Virus record (IMG/VR): IMGVR_UViG_3300028840_001161
Coordinates: 1 to 40,108 of that record
Source: a virus
DNA: 40,108 nt
Direction: 5' to 3' (one strand)
The notes below the pieces were generated by a model. That model did no database searches and was not told the DNA's origin. It saw nothing but the letters and a program-made list of their open reading frames with translations. The position numbers and the translations under genes are program-made. The stretch's first letter is position 1, and the number at the start of each line of letters is the position of its first letter. Of this stretch, positions 12,472 through 21,351 are shown one piece after another.

Positions 12472-12500
12472 AATATACTTTGTATATCTATTATAGTCAA
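12472..12500 (-). promoter_or_regulatory. Early promoter E with TATAC-N3-GTATA operator
   Basis: Minus strand TTGACT (12495-12500), a 17-base spacer and TATATT (12472-12477); operator TATAC-AAA-GTATA at 12474-12486. It is the first early promoter met after the late genes. Confidence 0.7.
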
Positions 12501-12526
12501 GCAATAAATTAAATTATTGCCTTTTT

Positions 12527-12928
12527 TTAGTCTTTTAAGATGATTGTTTCTATTTTGGTAAGCCGATTTTCTGTAGTTAACTTATGATCATTGAACAGTT
12601 CGAACAATTTGTTTATGTTTGAGCCGTTATCTTTGATAGCGATCATTATGTCGCGCTTGTCTTCTGACATTTTTTCCTTGATCTCTGTGTGCTGTTTTTC
12701 TTTGTACTCTTCAATATCCTTCTTAAGCCTCATGTAATCGCCTGACACCTTAATGCCCATGTCAGACATTCTTTCCTGGTAGTTGTCAAGTTTTTCCCTG
12801 ACAGAAGAAAACTCTCGCTCATTGCTTTTTACATGTCTGTTCCATATATATAGCATTAGTCCTATCAAAGGAGCTACCACTATCTTTGCTACTGATCCTA
12901 TTGTTGCCGCTGCTGCGCTGATTGACAC
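12527..12928 (-). CDS. Membrane-anchored coiled-coil protein, holin/XhlA-like
   Basis: 133 residues from GTG 12928 (AAGGGG six bases upstream); an ATG reading from 12958 lacks an RBS. One membrane helix near the N-terminus (about 10-30, SVAKIVVAPLIGLMLYIW) is followed by a long charged coiled coil (KLDNYQERMSDMG, EEYKEKQHTEIKEKMSEDKR). Size, anchor and position directly after the tail fibres fit lysis-associated membrane proteins such as XhlA, but the order (anchor first) differs and no family is certain. Confidence 0.55.
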   Translation of the reverse strand: MSISAAAATIGSVAKIVVAPLIGLMLYIWNRHVKSNEREFSSVREKLDNYQERMSDMGIKVSGDYMRLKKDIEEYKEKQHTEIKEKMSEDKRDIMIAIKDNGSNINKLFELFNDHKLTTENRLTKIETIILKD

Positions 12929-12938
12929 TTTTGTCCCC

Positions 12939-13064
12939 TTATGATAATAGTGTAACACAAGCTTGGAATAATGATAAACTTACATATAGAATAGCAATGA
13001 CTACCAAAGCCCTTGTCCCTTCCCTGTCTCTACTTTTTATTTTTTTTTGCATTTGTTTTACCAT
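12939..13064 (-). CDS. 41-aa membrane protein
   Basis: ATG 13064 to TAA 12939-12941. Basic N-terminus (MVKQMQKKIKSRDREG) and one membrane helix (ALVVIAILYVSLSLFQACV). The RBS is weak (AGGT). Position between a tail gene and a membrane coiled-coil gene suggests a lysis role, unproven. Confidence 0.5.
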   Translation of the reverse strand: MVKQMQKKIKSRDREGTRALVVIAILYVSLSLFQACVTLLS

Positions 13065-13072
13065 TTTAATAC

Positions 13073-13513
13073 CTATGATTGAAGCCAAGTTATTGCCGTG
13101 TTAAATGCGTCGTCAACATCTTGCTTAGTTGTCCAGCTAGATGAATTTGTTACGAATTGGTTATATTGAGTGACTATATCTTCTATAGACCTGGTTCCTG
13201 GCTTTATATATTTTAGTAAGTTATCACCTATATTTTTGCCAAGCTGATCTCTTTTCTTAATTTTGTAATCTGTTAGTAGGTTGTTATTAAAATAGTCATC
13301 TATCTCCGTTTGGGTCTTCTCTACTACGGCTGTTCCATTCCATACGAATATAAAGTTGCCGTTTTCATCTGATATAGATTTGTCATTTATTCTGTGACAA
13401 ATGTAGTCTGTATCTTCAAGAAATATTTCCGATCCGTCAATCTTAGCCTTTTGGTACTCAAAAAAAACGTCTACTATCCTATCATTACCGTTTACTTTTA
13501 TATACTTTCTCAT
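13073..13513 (-). CDS. Tail-fibre-associated protein of unknown function (146 aa)
   Basis: AGGAGG before ATG 13513, ten bases after the last fibre gene. N-terminal half beta-rich (KVNGNDRIVDVFFEYQKAK, NFIFVWNG), C-terminal half helical (EIDDYFNNNLLTDYKIKKRD, then DIVTQYNQFV, ending TAITWLQS). Phages often carry such two-part proteins next to fibres, where they may assist fibre assembly; that is by position only. Confidence 0.55.
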   Translation of the reverse strand: MRKYIKVNGNDRIVDVFFEYQKAKIDGSEIFLEDTDYICHRINDKSISDENGNFIFVWNGTAVVEKTQTEIDDYFNNNLLTDYKIKKRDQLGKNIGDNLLKYIKPGTRSIEDIVTQYNQFVTNSSSWTTKQDVDDAFNTAITWLQS

Positions 13514-13522
13514 TCTATCCTC

Positions 13523-14377
13523 CTAATTCCCTACATATGTAATTATAATATGAACATGCCCCGAAACACTTGGAGCTAGCCCCCCAGTATGAGGCCTAAC
13601 AACGTCACCTTTCTCTAGTTTTAATTGTATCGAGCTGGATGCCCCTCCGGAGCCTGCTGAAAATTCTAAACATCGTCTATCCTGGACGCTAATACTTTCT
13701 ATGTCAGTTGTAAGCTGCGTAGAGTTTAAGCTAATTCCTAGGTAATCATTCGTCTGAAGATCCGACGAGAAAGAAACCCCATATACACCAGTTCTGTTTA
13801 TAGTAATTTCTAACCCTTCTGTGTTTCCGTTGTACCCCGTACTGTGATTTTCAGCGAACATATTTCCGTAGTTATCTCTTTCATTTGTAAATCGCATTAT
13901 CTTTGTATCAGTAGAGCCAAAGCCAGCGTATGTGTCTAGCACTAACTGGGAGCTAATGCGCTCCTCTAATATTTGCCAATAACCAGTGTTTGTATCATCT
14001 GCAAGCACTTTAAGTCTATCTTGAGACTTAGGCATCTCTATTGTGGTTAGCTGATCTTCTGTTATCTCATCACTACCTCCGCGAGATACAATACAATTGT
14101 TCCCACCTACAACATGAAGAACCTCTATTTCCCTTCCATCATTTGAAGATAAGCCGGGTAAAGTTATTGTAACGTCTCCGCCGCTAGAATCTACCAGTAC
14201 TTTTGAAACTCCGTCTCCATCTGTTATGGTATATGATGTTGTTCTATATATTGTAACCCCGCCACCGAGAGCTCCTATCCTTGACTCGTGATCTTCAAAG
14301 TTTCCTTTTACATCATTCCCCCAATCTGTTGCGATTAGATCACCGTCGCTAATTGTTGGTAATATTACGTATGCCAT
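13523..14377 (-). CDS. Tail fibre / receptor-binding protein 1 (284 aa)
   Basis: N-terminal attachment segment MAYVILPTISDGDLIAT with a following helix (DVKGNFEDHESRIG), a beta middle (GDVTITLPGL, then EVLHVVGGNN), and a C-terminal jelly-roll (about 155-284) with GYNGNTEGLEITINR, YLGISLNSTQLTTDI and KGDVVRPHTGG, ending in HIIITYVGN. The tip resembles C1q/TNF-like trimeric heads used for receptor binding. It is a tandem paralogue of the next gene upstream and shares its tip with the 155-aa early protein. RBS AGGAGG. Confidence 0.75.
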   Translation of the reverse strand: MAYVILPTISDGDLIATDWGNDVKGNFEDHESRIGALGGGVTIYRTTSYTITDGDGVSKVLVDSSGGDVTITLPGLSSNDGREIEVLHVVGGNNCIVSRGGSDEITEDQLTTIEMPKSQDRLKVLADDTNTGYWQILEERISSQLVLDTYAGFGSTDTKIMRFTNERDNYGNMFAENHSTGYNGNTEGLEITINRTGVYGVSFSSDLQTNDYLGISLNSTQLTTDIESISVQDRRCLEFSAGSGGASSSIQLKLEKGDVVRPHTGGLAPSVSGHVHIIITYVGN

Positions 14378-14386
14378 CTTATCCTC

Positions 14387-15238
14387 CTAGTTACCTATAA
14401 ATGTGCAAGAAAATACATATCTAGCCGCTACAGACGCCGCATTTCCGTCCGTATGTGGTCTTACTATATCACCTGCGTTTAACTTTATACTTGTCGATAT
14501 TGGCGACTCAGTTCCTGCATTAGACTGGAAACTAACAACTAGCTTGTCGGCAGTATTTATTCCTGTTATTGATGTTGTTAGTTGCGAACTGTTTAAGGAA
14601 AATCCTGCGAAGTATCCCGGTGTTTCATTTGGAGAGAAAGTAAAGGAGTATTTTCCTGGCCTGTTAATAAGTATCTCTAACCCTTCTGTGTTTCCGTTGT
14701 ACCCTGTTGTGTGATTCTCGCTAAACATATTACCGTAACCTTCGATAAGGGTGGTTAGCCTTGGTATCTTGTTATCAGTTGATCCATATCCCGCATATGT
14801 GTGCAACCTAAGTTGGCAACTGATGCGCTCGTCAGTTATTGCCCATTCGGACGTGGTGCCAAATATCTTCAGTCTGTCATATTGCTTAGGTAATTCTATA
14901 GTTTCCAAGCCATCTATTGTCTCAGCAATCTCTCCGTCTATTATTAAGTTATTCCCACTTGTTTGATGAAGAAACTCTAGCTCTCTATCTTGATTATCTG
15001 CAAGTGTGGGAAGGTTTATAGTTATATCTCCACCAGAGGTATCGCATATAAACTTTCCAAATCCGTCTCCATCTGTAATAGTGAATGGGGAGTCCGCATT
15101 AGTCAAATACTTTGTTGTTGCAGCACCTATTGCCGATATTCTTGTTTCATGGTCTATAAAGTTATCGTTAACTTGATTGGTCCATGATTCTTTTATTATT
15201 TGCCCACTATTTAAAGGGCCTAGCTCTACATATGCCAT
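14387..15238 (-). CDS. Tail fibre / receptor-binding protein 2 (283 aa)
   Basis: Same layout and nearly the same length as fibre 1: MAYVELGPLNSG, VNDNFIDHETRISAIG, GDITINLPTLADN, LHTYAGYGSTDNKI, HTTGYNGNTEGLEILINR, SLNSSQLTTSI and AGDIVRPHTDG. The two copies are well diverged in the middle and tip, so they may bind different receptors or form a heteromeric fibre. RBS GGAG before ATG 15238. Confidence 0.75.
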   Translation of the reverse strand: MAYVELGPLNSGQIIKESWTNQVNDNFIDHETRISAIGAATTKYLTNADSPFTITDGDGFGKFICDTSGGDITINLPTLADNQDRELEFLHQTSGNNLIIDGEIAETIDGLETIELPKQYDRLKIFGTTSEWAITDERISCQLRLHTYAGYGSTDNKIPRLTTLIEGYGNMFSENHTTGYNGNTEGLEILINRPGKYSFTFSPNETPGYFAGFSLNSSQLTTSITGINTADKLVVSFQSNAGTESPISTSIKLNAGDIVRPHTDGNAASVAARYVFSCTFIGN

Positions 15239-15239
15239 A

Positions 15240-17117
15240 TTATTCTCCTACGTAATTTTCTCCGACTTTCCCTTGATCCACAATTGCATACAAGGTGTAT
15301 ATACTGTCTGCACTTGACCATGTTCCGTATTCCCAAAGGTCCCCATTCCAAAATGCTGGTTGTATGTATTCATAGTCTGGTAATATCCTAACCGTATATT
15401 TTTCTCTATTATTTATATAGTCAGGCTCAACTCCTAATATTTCGCCGATCTCTATGTTTTCTTTTCCATATTGTGCAGTATCAACGCCAACAATATCCCA
15501 TATTCTAATATTCTTGTCTATATCTACAGGATCTGTTTCAATAATTCTTTCTGGCTCTTTACTTGTCCCCATTATTTCTATAGCTAGAGATTCCGCATCT
15601 GATTCCTCTGTAAGAACTGTTTCCACAGGGCTAAGCGGATCTCGTCTGTTAATACCATATGAAGCGATAACACTCCCCTTTTCGCCAGTATATAAGAAAT
15701 TAAATGGATCCTTTGTAACGTAGTTTCTACTATATTCAATTAAGAGCTCGCTCACTGTTGCGTCTGTTTCTACGTCTGTAGATGGGTTAGTTATCTCTTT
15801 GTTCTGCGTTACGAATCTTTTAACCGGAGCGTCTGGGTCTCTACTGATAAATGTTATTTTGCCGGTACCTTGGATGTCTATATTCCCTTGCAAACTAGTC
15901 TGTATCGGCTCCACTATTTGCTCTATAAATCCTTTATCTGTCTGTAATGAAAACCCTATACTTTCCGGATTTGCTGTTGTCTGCTCATTCCATTCGTCTA
16001 CTTGATAAGTACTTTCTAAAAAAGGAACTCCAGCCAACTTTAGGAAGGCATCTTTCATTATATCTAAGCCGTTATTATATGTCCCGGCTATGTCATACCC
16101 TTCGCCCTCCCAACTCCAGTTCTTTAGATCAGTAACGGACACCCCTGCTGGTTTTGTAGCACTCACAGTACAATTGACCAAGTCAACAGTAAGAGAGCCG
16201 ACGTCATTATCTTCTTTATCATATACCGCTGTTACTGCCCTTATTTCATCTAAAGCTGGATCGGCAACTAAAAATTCTGCCGTGCCACTTGACGCCGTTG
16301 TCAAACTATCTTTATTTGTAAGAAGCATCTTCCCGCGTCTTATTTTACCCCATGCTGTCGGTTTGAATTTGTCAGTGTTTGTCCCTATATTCGGGAATTC
16401 TGTTGATGTAGCGATATTAGGACATGCGGGCTTATTCTCAAACAATCTGTTTTCTATAATCTGTTGCTGAACACTTTCACCATTATGTTTATACCCATCT
16501 AGAACCCCCGTGAATATCCTGTTACTAGTTTTTAACTCTGTTTCTTCTGCTGAATTATAAAATACCCATACAGGAACACCAACAGATTGTGTTCCGGATG
16601 TATTCCTAAATTGATGGATCTCATCTGTTAAAGTTATTCCAGACCGTTTAAACGAAAGCAATCCTAGTTTTACGGGGTCTACTTTCTTGCTTAGTCCTTG
16701 CAGACTAGTAATCAGAGGTTCATAATAGACCTCATCGAAAATATTTCTTGTTGTTTCACTATAGCCAGACGAATAACCAGAAACTATTACGGAGTTGTTA
16801 CCTAAGTTCCCTTTAGGGTATCTTATTGAGTCAAACCAATGGATATAAAGAACCCCTTCTGCGTCATCCCAATACCAAGACCCGTCAAGAGAGATACAAT
16901 CGTTTATACTCTCAACTACAAACAGCTCTTCTCCAGCCTGGTTAACGCCAAGAACCTCGTCTACATCGTTAGTGACATCTTCCCACGTCCACACAGTTGA
17001 GTCATGAGGGTCAGTATATGTCCTGGTGCCATTAAAACGAATAGTATATACACCACCGCTATATGCATAGTTATGGCGAATATCTATCCTATCTCCCTGT
17101 TTAGTATAAACTATCAT
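15240..17117 (-). CDS. Tail tip / baseplate protein (625 aa)
   Basis: Starts MIVYTKQGDRIDIRHNY by TAATG overlap with the upstream gene. A long beta-rich protein with several Trp/Gly-rich segments (WTWEDVTNDVDE, DGSWYWDDAEGVLYIHWF) and a hub-like region (about 390-590). Its position after tape measure and two distal tail genes and before the fibres fits a tail-associated hub or fibre-bearing structural protein. No enzyme motif is evident. Confidence 0.65.
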   Translation of the reverse strand: MIVYTKQGDRIDIRHNYAYSGGVYTIRFNGTRTYTDPHDSTVWTWEDVTNDVDEVLGVNQAGEELFVVESINDCISLDGSWYWDDAEGVLYIHWFDSIRYPKGNLGNNSVIVSGYSSGYSETTRNIFDEVYYEPLITSLQGLSKKVDPVKLGLLSFKRSGITLTDEIHQFRNTSGTQSVGVPVWVFYNSAEETELKTSNRIFTGVLDGYKHNGESVQQQIIENRLFENKPACPNIATSTEFPNIGTNTDKFKPTAWGKIRRGKMLLTNKDSLTTASSGTAEFLVADPALDEIRAVTAVYDKEDNDVGSLTVDLVNCTVSATKPAGVSVTDLKNWSWEGEGYDIAGTYNNGLDIMKDAFLKLAGVPFLESTYQVDEWNEQTTANPESIGFSLQTDKGFIEQIVEPIQTSLQGNIDIQGTGKITFISRDPDAPVKRFVTQNKEITNPSTDVETDATVSELLIEYSRNYVTKDPFNFLYTGEKGSVIASYGINRRDPLSPVETVLTEESDAESLAIEIMGTSKEPERIIETDPVDIDKNIRIWDIVGVDTAQYGKENIEIGEILGVEPDYINNREKYTVRILPDYEYIQPAFWNGDLWEYGTWSSADSIYTLYAIVDQGKVGENYVGE

Positions 17118-17911
17118 TATACCCTCAAAAGAATAAGATCATAGAAAGTTGCTGTTAAATTAGTTTCTACTTCTATATTAGAAATTCCAAGCTGCGCCAT
17201 TACGTAATCGCCGGAGTCGTTATACCCAAGAGAATATCTTATGTTGGCCTCCGTTACTTGACACCCTAGAATCTTTGTGTTTGTCTGCGAAAATCCAGAG
17301 GGATAGCTTATCGGAGAGCTTGCAGACGTCACCCGTCTTATTTCTAACAAGGCGGTTCCCCCTCCTACTTGTATGGACCCGGTTACATCAAGGTCACTTA
17401 CGTCTATATTCGTAGCATCTATATTTGTGGCGTCTATGTTGGTAGCGTCGACATTTACAACATTTATATCAGTTGCGTTTATCTCCTGTATGCCGTCTAC
17501 CATACTCCCGTTATAAATGTCTATATCATATTCTACAGTTTCAGCTGTTTGATCAATGTACCATTTCAGAGTCCTTGTTATTGTATCTGCCTGATAAAAA
17601 CCTTGTTTCGTTGTGTCAAATGTTCCTTTAGTAGTAGTGCTATCAAAAACCGTACTAGGGTTATCTGAGAATGTTAGATATGTGTCTGATGCTGAATCCA
17701 TCTGAAATGTCTCGTCTGATGCTGTTATTAGATACGAATTCCCGTTTACCTCAATAATAGATCCGACTTTAACAGTCACAGTTGCTGGCGTAGTAGTGAA
17801 GTTAACACTTATTTGTGTTTGATCTACTCCAATTCTAGTATCGTCAACGTTAGCACTAAGATTGCTCAAATCTTGTGCAGGAAGATATTCGTTTCTTTGT
17901 GTTATGCCCAT
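17117..17911 (-). CDS. Tail protein with NID-AT pentapeptide-like repeat (264 aa)
   Basis: Starts MGITQRNEYLPAQDLSNLSA by TAATG coupling. An N-terminal beta region (ITVKV-like strands, SYLITASDETFQMDS), then a short five-residue repeat at about 145-175 (NVDATNIDATNIDATNID, then VSDLDVTGSIQVGGG) that looks like a few turns of a beta-helix stalk, then a C-terminal domain. Probably a tail-tip or side-fibre subunit; the exact role is not known. Confidence 0.6.
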   Translation of the reverse strand: MGITQRNEYLPAQDLSNLSANVDDTRIGVDQTQISVNFTTTPATVTVKVGSIIEVNGNSYLITASDETFQMDSASDTYLTFSDNPSTVFDSTTTKGTFDTTKQGFYQADTITRTLKWYIDQTAETVEYDIDIYNGSMVDGIQEINATDINVVNVDATNIDATNIDATNIDVSDLDVTGSIQVGGGTALLEIRRVTSASSPISYPSGFSQTNTKILGCQVTEANIRYSLGYNDSGDYVMAQLGISNIEVETNLTATFYDLILLRV

Positions 17912-18663
17912 TATGTAACCTCTCTTATACCTATTGTTGTTTGTGCTTTTTCATAGTTATCGTCTATGTCAAAGTTATCATACTGAGCCGTCGGAGCATC
18001 AAGTATGCCAAGCAATACTTCTCCTCCTATCTGAGGCTCTACATCGAAAAAGAATGGCCTTTTATTAGCATAACCATCTAGGAATATTGTTCTCATATTG
18101 GCCCGTAATGTCGAGAACTCTACTTTCTTGTTAGTGGTTACATTGTATCCTTGGAACTTGTACTCACTCTGGAACTGAACTCCGTTTACTTTGGTAACGG
18201 TAACACTATCATTCGACGTATCTTTAGCTTGAAACGTCTCCAAACAATTGAAATCAATCCAGTCTCCTATCCAAAAATATCCCAATACATTCTCGAAATC
18301 TGTAGAAGTGCCGTCAAACTCTATCTCGATAGTTTTCACCAATGTTGTACTAGTTGGCTCATATATGAGGTTTTGGAACTGGAATCCTGAAACGTCACTG
18401 GCTGTAAACGTCTTTGTTTCTATTAGCCCTGCTCCTGTATCATAAGTCCTTAAAATTAAATCGTCTTCGAATAGGACATTAAAGAATGCAACTCCTTCGA
18501 ATACTATAGCATCATCCAATATAACAGTTATCGTAGAGTTGTCTGTTGTCACACTGAAAACCTTTAAGGAGTCGTTATCTACTATATTAGACGCGAATGC
18601 TCCCACATCTGCGCTAATGTTTGTGTTACTACTTGTTGCTTTATTTACTTTACCTGCTTTCAT
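17911..18663 (-). CDS. Distal tail-like protein (250 aa)
   Basis: Directly after the tape measure gene, the usual place of distal tail (Dit-like) proteins. Beta-rich throughout with no enzyme motif (VFSVTTDNSTITVILDDA, FWIGDWIDFNCLETF, MRTIFLDGYANKRPFFF). Coupled by TAATG to the next gene. The Dit role comes from position only. Confidence 0.6.
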   Translation of the reverse strand: MKAGKVNKATSSNTNISADVGAFASNIVDNDSLKVFSVTTDNSTITVILDDAIVFEGVAFFNVLFEDDLILRTYDTGAGLIETKTFTASDVSGFQFQNLIYEPTSTTLVKTIEIEFDGTSTDFENVLGYFWIGDWIDFNCLETFQAKDTSNDSVTVTKVNGVQFQSEYKFQGYNVTTNKKVEFSTLRANMRTIFLDGYANKRPFFFDVEPQIGGEVLLGILDAPTAQYDNFDIDDNYEKAQTTIGIREVT

Positions 18664-20979
18664 TTAACTCACCTTTATTGCCGAACTTCTTCTTATTTGG
18701 AAGTTCCCGCTATTTGCTATATCATTTACTTTTTTGGTTATAAAAGCGTCAAACTGCTGCTCACCTATCTGGACATTTATGCTCTTAGGCGTTCCGTTAT
18801 CTTCTGCTTGTCGGGTAGGAGTGACATTAACCTCTTCTCCTTGATTTACTCTCAATAACCCGCTATCGGCCTGATTTCCAGGAGGGACTGTAAATGTCCC
18901 ACCAAACTGAGCTTGCGGTATTGGCTGTGATCTTATTGCGGCTATCTGCGTAGCTCCTTTTGCGGCGCTTATTCCTGCTAAAACATAACTTGCAGGTGGA
19001 GGAACACTTGCTAAAGCCTTAGTAACTGCCGAAGCTGTATCAAGTATAGCTGCGAAGGTAGCAAATCTTTTTTGTTCTTTTGCTGCTTTCCTTTGTAACT
19101 GGAGCCTCTTAGCTGCGATTTCTTCTTCTGATGCCCCTGCTGCTTCTAAGCCTTGTATTTCTTGAGCTATCTGGTTCTGTCTTATCTGGCTTAGATTCTG
19201 CGCTATTTGGTTAAACCCACCTAAAACATCTGCTCCCAACTGAACGTTATTAGCTAAAGACTGGAATCTTTGCTGTTCAAGAAGTGCAGATTGTTGGTTA
19301 TATGCTTGTTGCGCTGCAAGTCTTTCTTGATTCGATAGGTTCTCAGTCTCTAGTACTTTCGCTAAAGCTGCCTCAAGCTGTGTTTGCCTTGCACTGTATG
19401 CCAATGTCTGGTTATCTGTTATATTCTTAAAGAAGCTATTAAACTGTTGCTGTCTTTGGCTTTGCTGGAACTTCTCTAAAGCCGCTACATCTAGCCCAGC
19501 TTGAGCTACTATCTTTCTTTGTTCTGCAAATGCTTTCCGTTGTACTGCCAGGAATGCTGTTGGGTCTCCTGCTGCTGCTAATAGCTTTAATGCGTCCGCT
19601 GCTGCCTTTGATGCTGTTGCTCTTTTCTTCTGAACCTTGAGTAATGCAGCCTCTGATTGAGCGTTCTTATTTGTTGCAGCTTCTGTTTCTTTAGTAAGAT
19701 CAAGGAGCACTTGGTTGATATCTGCATTACGCTCTAATGTTTCAGTAACATCTGCACGCTTCCCTTCTGCTGCGATAATAGCTCTTTGAGATTTTAAAGT
19801 ATTTGCTAACTGTAGCGCTCTTGCCCTCTCAGACTCTGTTAGTTTACCTTGTGTTGCTGCGAGAGTTTGTAGTTCTTTAATGATCCCAGGAGCAGTCTTG
19901 GCAGTCAGATTAAATTCCTTGTTAGCTTCTCTCTGAGCCTGAACAAGAGATTTCAATGCGTTCTTCTGATTGTTCAATGCTACTGTCTGGCTTTCTGACG
20001 CCTTCTTAAGCTTCTGTGTTACTGCTACACTCTCTATTATTGCCGCTAATAAAGCAAACGCCTTGGCCACCTTAACTACAACTTTAAGAATACCACCAAG
20101 TGTTGTTACTAATACGCCTCCGTCTTTTGCAAGTGCTATAAAAGCCCTGCCCAGAATGGCGATATCAGGTAGTACTTGTGCCCCAATTGAACCACCCAAT
20201 TGCAAGAAAGTGTTCTTTAAGGTCTGCGCTACTTGCCCGAATGTCGGGGTCAGCTGAGCAAACTCTTTATTTATGGTGTCCGCTTGCCCTTTTAGAGCTT
20301 TTACAATTACTTCTGATGTTATCTTCCCTTGTGCGGCTAGCGCTCTTAATTCTCCAACAGTAACTCCTAAACTTGCTGCAATTGCCTCTTGTAGCCTTGG
20401 TGCTTGCTCTGCTACAGAGTTGAATTCATCACCCCTAAGCGCACCAGCCGCTAGACCTTGTGACAATTGCCTAATAGCATTAGAAGCTTCTTCTGCTGAC
20501 GCACCAGACACGATAAACGATTTATTTATCGCATCTGTTACAGTCAGTAGATCTTTATTCGATACGCCCAAACTTCTTGTTGAGCGTGATAGCCTTGCAT
20601 ATAGTTCTGCTGTTGATTCGAAGCTTGATCTTGACTTTTGTGCTAGGTCAAACAAAGCCTTCTGTGTCTTCTTTAGATCCTCAGTGCCATTCGTAACGAG
20701 CTTCAACTTATTCGTCACGTTCGTATAAGCGTCAGTAAGTTTGATTATCTGCCGTGTAAACGCAACAACGCCAACAGCAGCTATTATTTTCTTTAATGAC
20801 CCGAATGCTTTTCCTGTTTTGCTGACATTCTTTTCAGTTCCAGCTAGAGCTCTCGAATTTGCGTCTACTGAGTTACTTAGCTTGTTTAGGGACTCATCTA
20901 ACTGTGACAAGTCAGCCGTTGCATTCTTTGCGTTAGTTGTTACCGGTATTGTGACTCTAGCTGCTGTTACGTCTGGCAT
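18664..20979 (-). CDS. Tail tape measure protein
   Basis: 771 residues; sets tail length and helps DNA ejection. The N-terminal tape-measure domain is clear (about 55-240): QIIKLTDAYTNVTNKLKLV, STAELYARLSRSTRSLGVS, GASAEEASNAIRQLSQGLA, GALRGDEFNSVAEQAP, then ALAAQGKITSEVIVKAL. Hydrophobic segments follow (about 275-325), then long coiled coils (about 330-640) and a Gly/Pro-rich tail (QFGGTFTVPPGNQADSGLL) ending in a DNA-ejection-type end. RBS AAGGAG before ATG 20979. At 771 codons it predicts a fairly short tail. Confidence 0.9.
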   Translation of the reverse strand: MPDVTAARVTIPVTTNAKNATADLSQLDESLNKLSNSVDANSRALAGTEKNVSKTGKAFGSLKKIIAAVGVVAFTRQIIKLTDAYTNVTNKLKLVTNGTEDLKKTQKALFDLAQKSRSSFESTAELYARLSRSTRSLGVSNKDLLTVTDAINKSFIVSGASAEEASNAIRQLSQGLAAGALRGDEFNSVAEQAPRLQEAIAASLGVTVGELRALAAQGKITSEVIVKALKGQADTINKEFAQLTPTFGQVAQTLKNTFLQLGGSIGAQVLPDIAILGRAFIALAKDGGVLVTTLGGILKVVVKVAKAFALLAAIIESVAVTQKLKKASESQTVALNNQKNALKSLVQAQREANKEFNLTAKTAPGIIKELQTLAATQGKLTESERARALQLANTLKSQRAIIAAEGKRADVTETLERNADINQVLLDLTKETEAATNKNAQSEAALLKVQKKRATASKAAADALKLLAAAGDPTAFLAVQRKAFAEQRKIVAQAGLDVAALEKFQQSQRQQQFNSFFKNITDNQTLAYSARQTQLEAALAKVLETENLSNQERLAAQQAYNQQSALLEQQRFQSLANNVQLGADVLGGFNQIAQNLSQIRQNQIAQEIQGLEAAGASEEEIAAKRLQLQRKAAKEQKRFATFAAILDTASAVTKALASVPPPASYVLAGISAAKGATQIAAIRSQPIPQAQFGGTFTVPPGNQADSGLLRVNQGEEVNVTPTRQAEDNGTPKSINVQIGEQQFDAFITKKVNDIANSGNFQIRRSSAIKVS

Positions 20980-20982
20980 TGC

Positions 20983-21351
20983 TTAACTCCTTTTGGCGTA
21001 ATGGTCCATTCTTTTGATTATAGCCTCTAAGTACTGAACCATTACTATTTCTAACGAGAAATTATTTTTAAAATGCATTTCCATTTGCATTATTATATTT
21101 ATAAAATCCGGATCGTATTCACTCCAAGAACCGCCTCGAGGCAGGCCAAATCCATTATGGAAGTGTTGCCAAGCCTCAAAGCAGCTCCAGAAATGAGTAT
21201 CGAATAGGTTTTTAACCTCATCTTTTCTACATGCATATATTGGTCTTCCTTTTGTGTCCATTATTACATGTAATCTTTCGCCTCTCCCTTCTGCATATCT
21301 TGCTTCTGTCTTTCCCTGACAGACAAGGTGAAAAGCCCCTAAGACTTTTTT
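20983..21351 (-). CDS. Tail assembly chaperone, frameshift (T-like) extension
   Basis: The -1 frame opens at the slippery A-AAA-AAG (21345-21351) and reads VLGAFHLVCQGKTEARYAEG, then on into MDTKGRPIYACRKDEVKNLF and to the stop just before the tape measure gene: 120 codons. The internal ATG 21261 has no good RBS, so fusion by -1 frameshifting (245-residue product) is more likely than a separate 92-aa protein. The body is Trp/His-rich (HFWSCFEAWQHFHNGFGLP), like the T part of G/GT chaperones that coat the tape measure during tail assembly. Confidence 0.75.
   Translation of the reverse strand, partial: KKVLGAFHLVCQGKTEARYAEGRGERLHVIMDTKGRPIYACRKDEVKNLFDTHFWSCFEAWQHFHNGFGLPRGGSWSEYDPDFINIIMQMEMHFKNNFSLEIVMVQYLEAIIKRMDHYAKRS

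Noticed and set aside
12448-12504. Longer N-terminus for the 50-aa membrane protein
   Set aside because: Would overlap promoter E and its operator; AAGGAGG marks ATG 12447.
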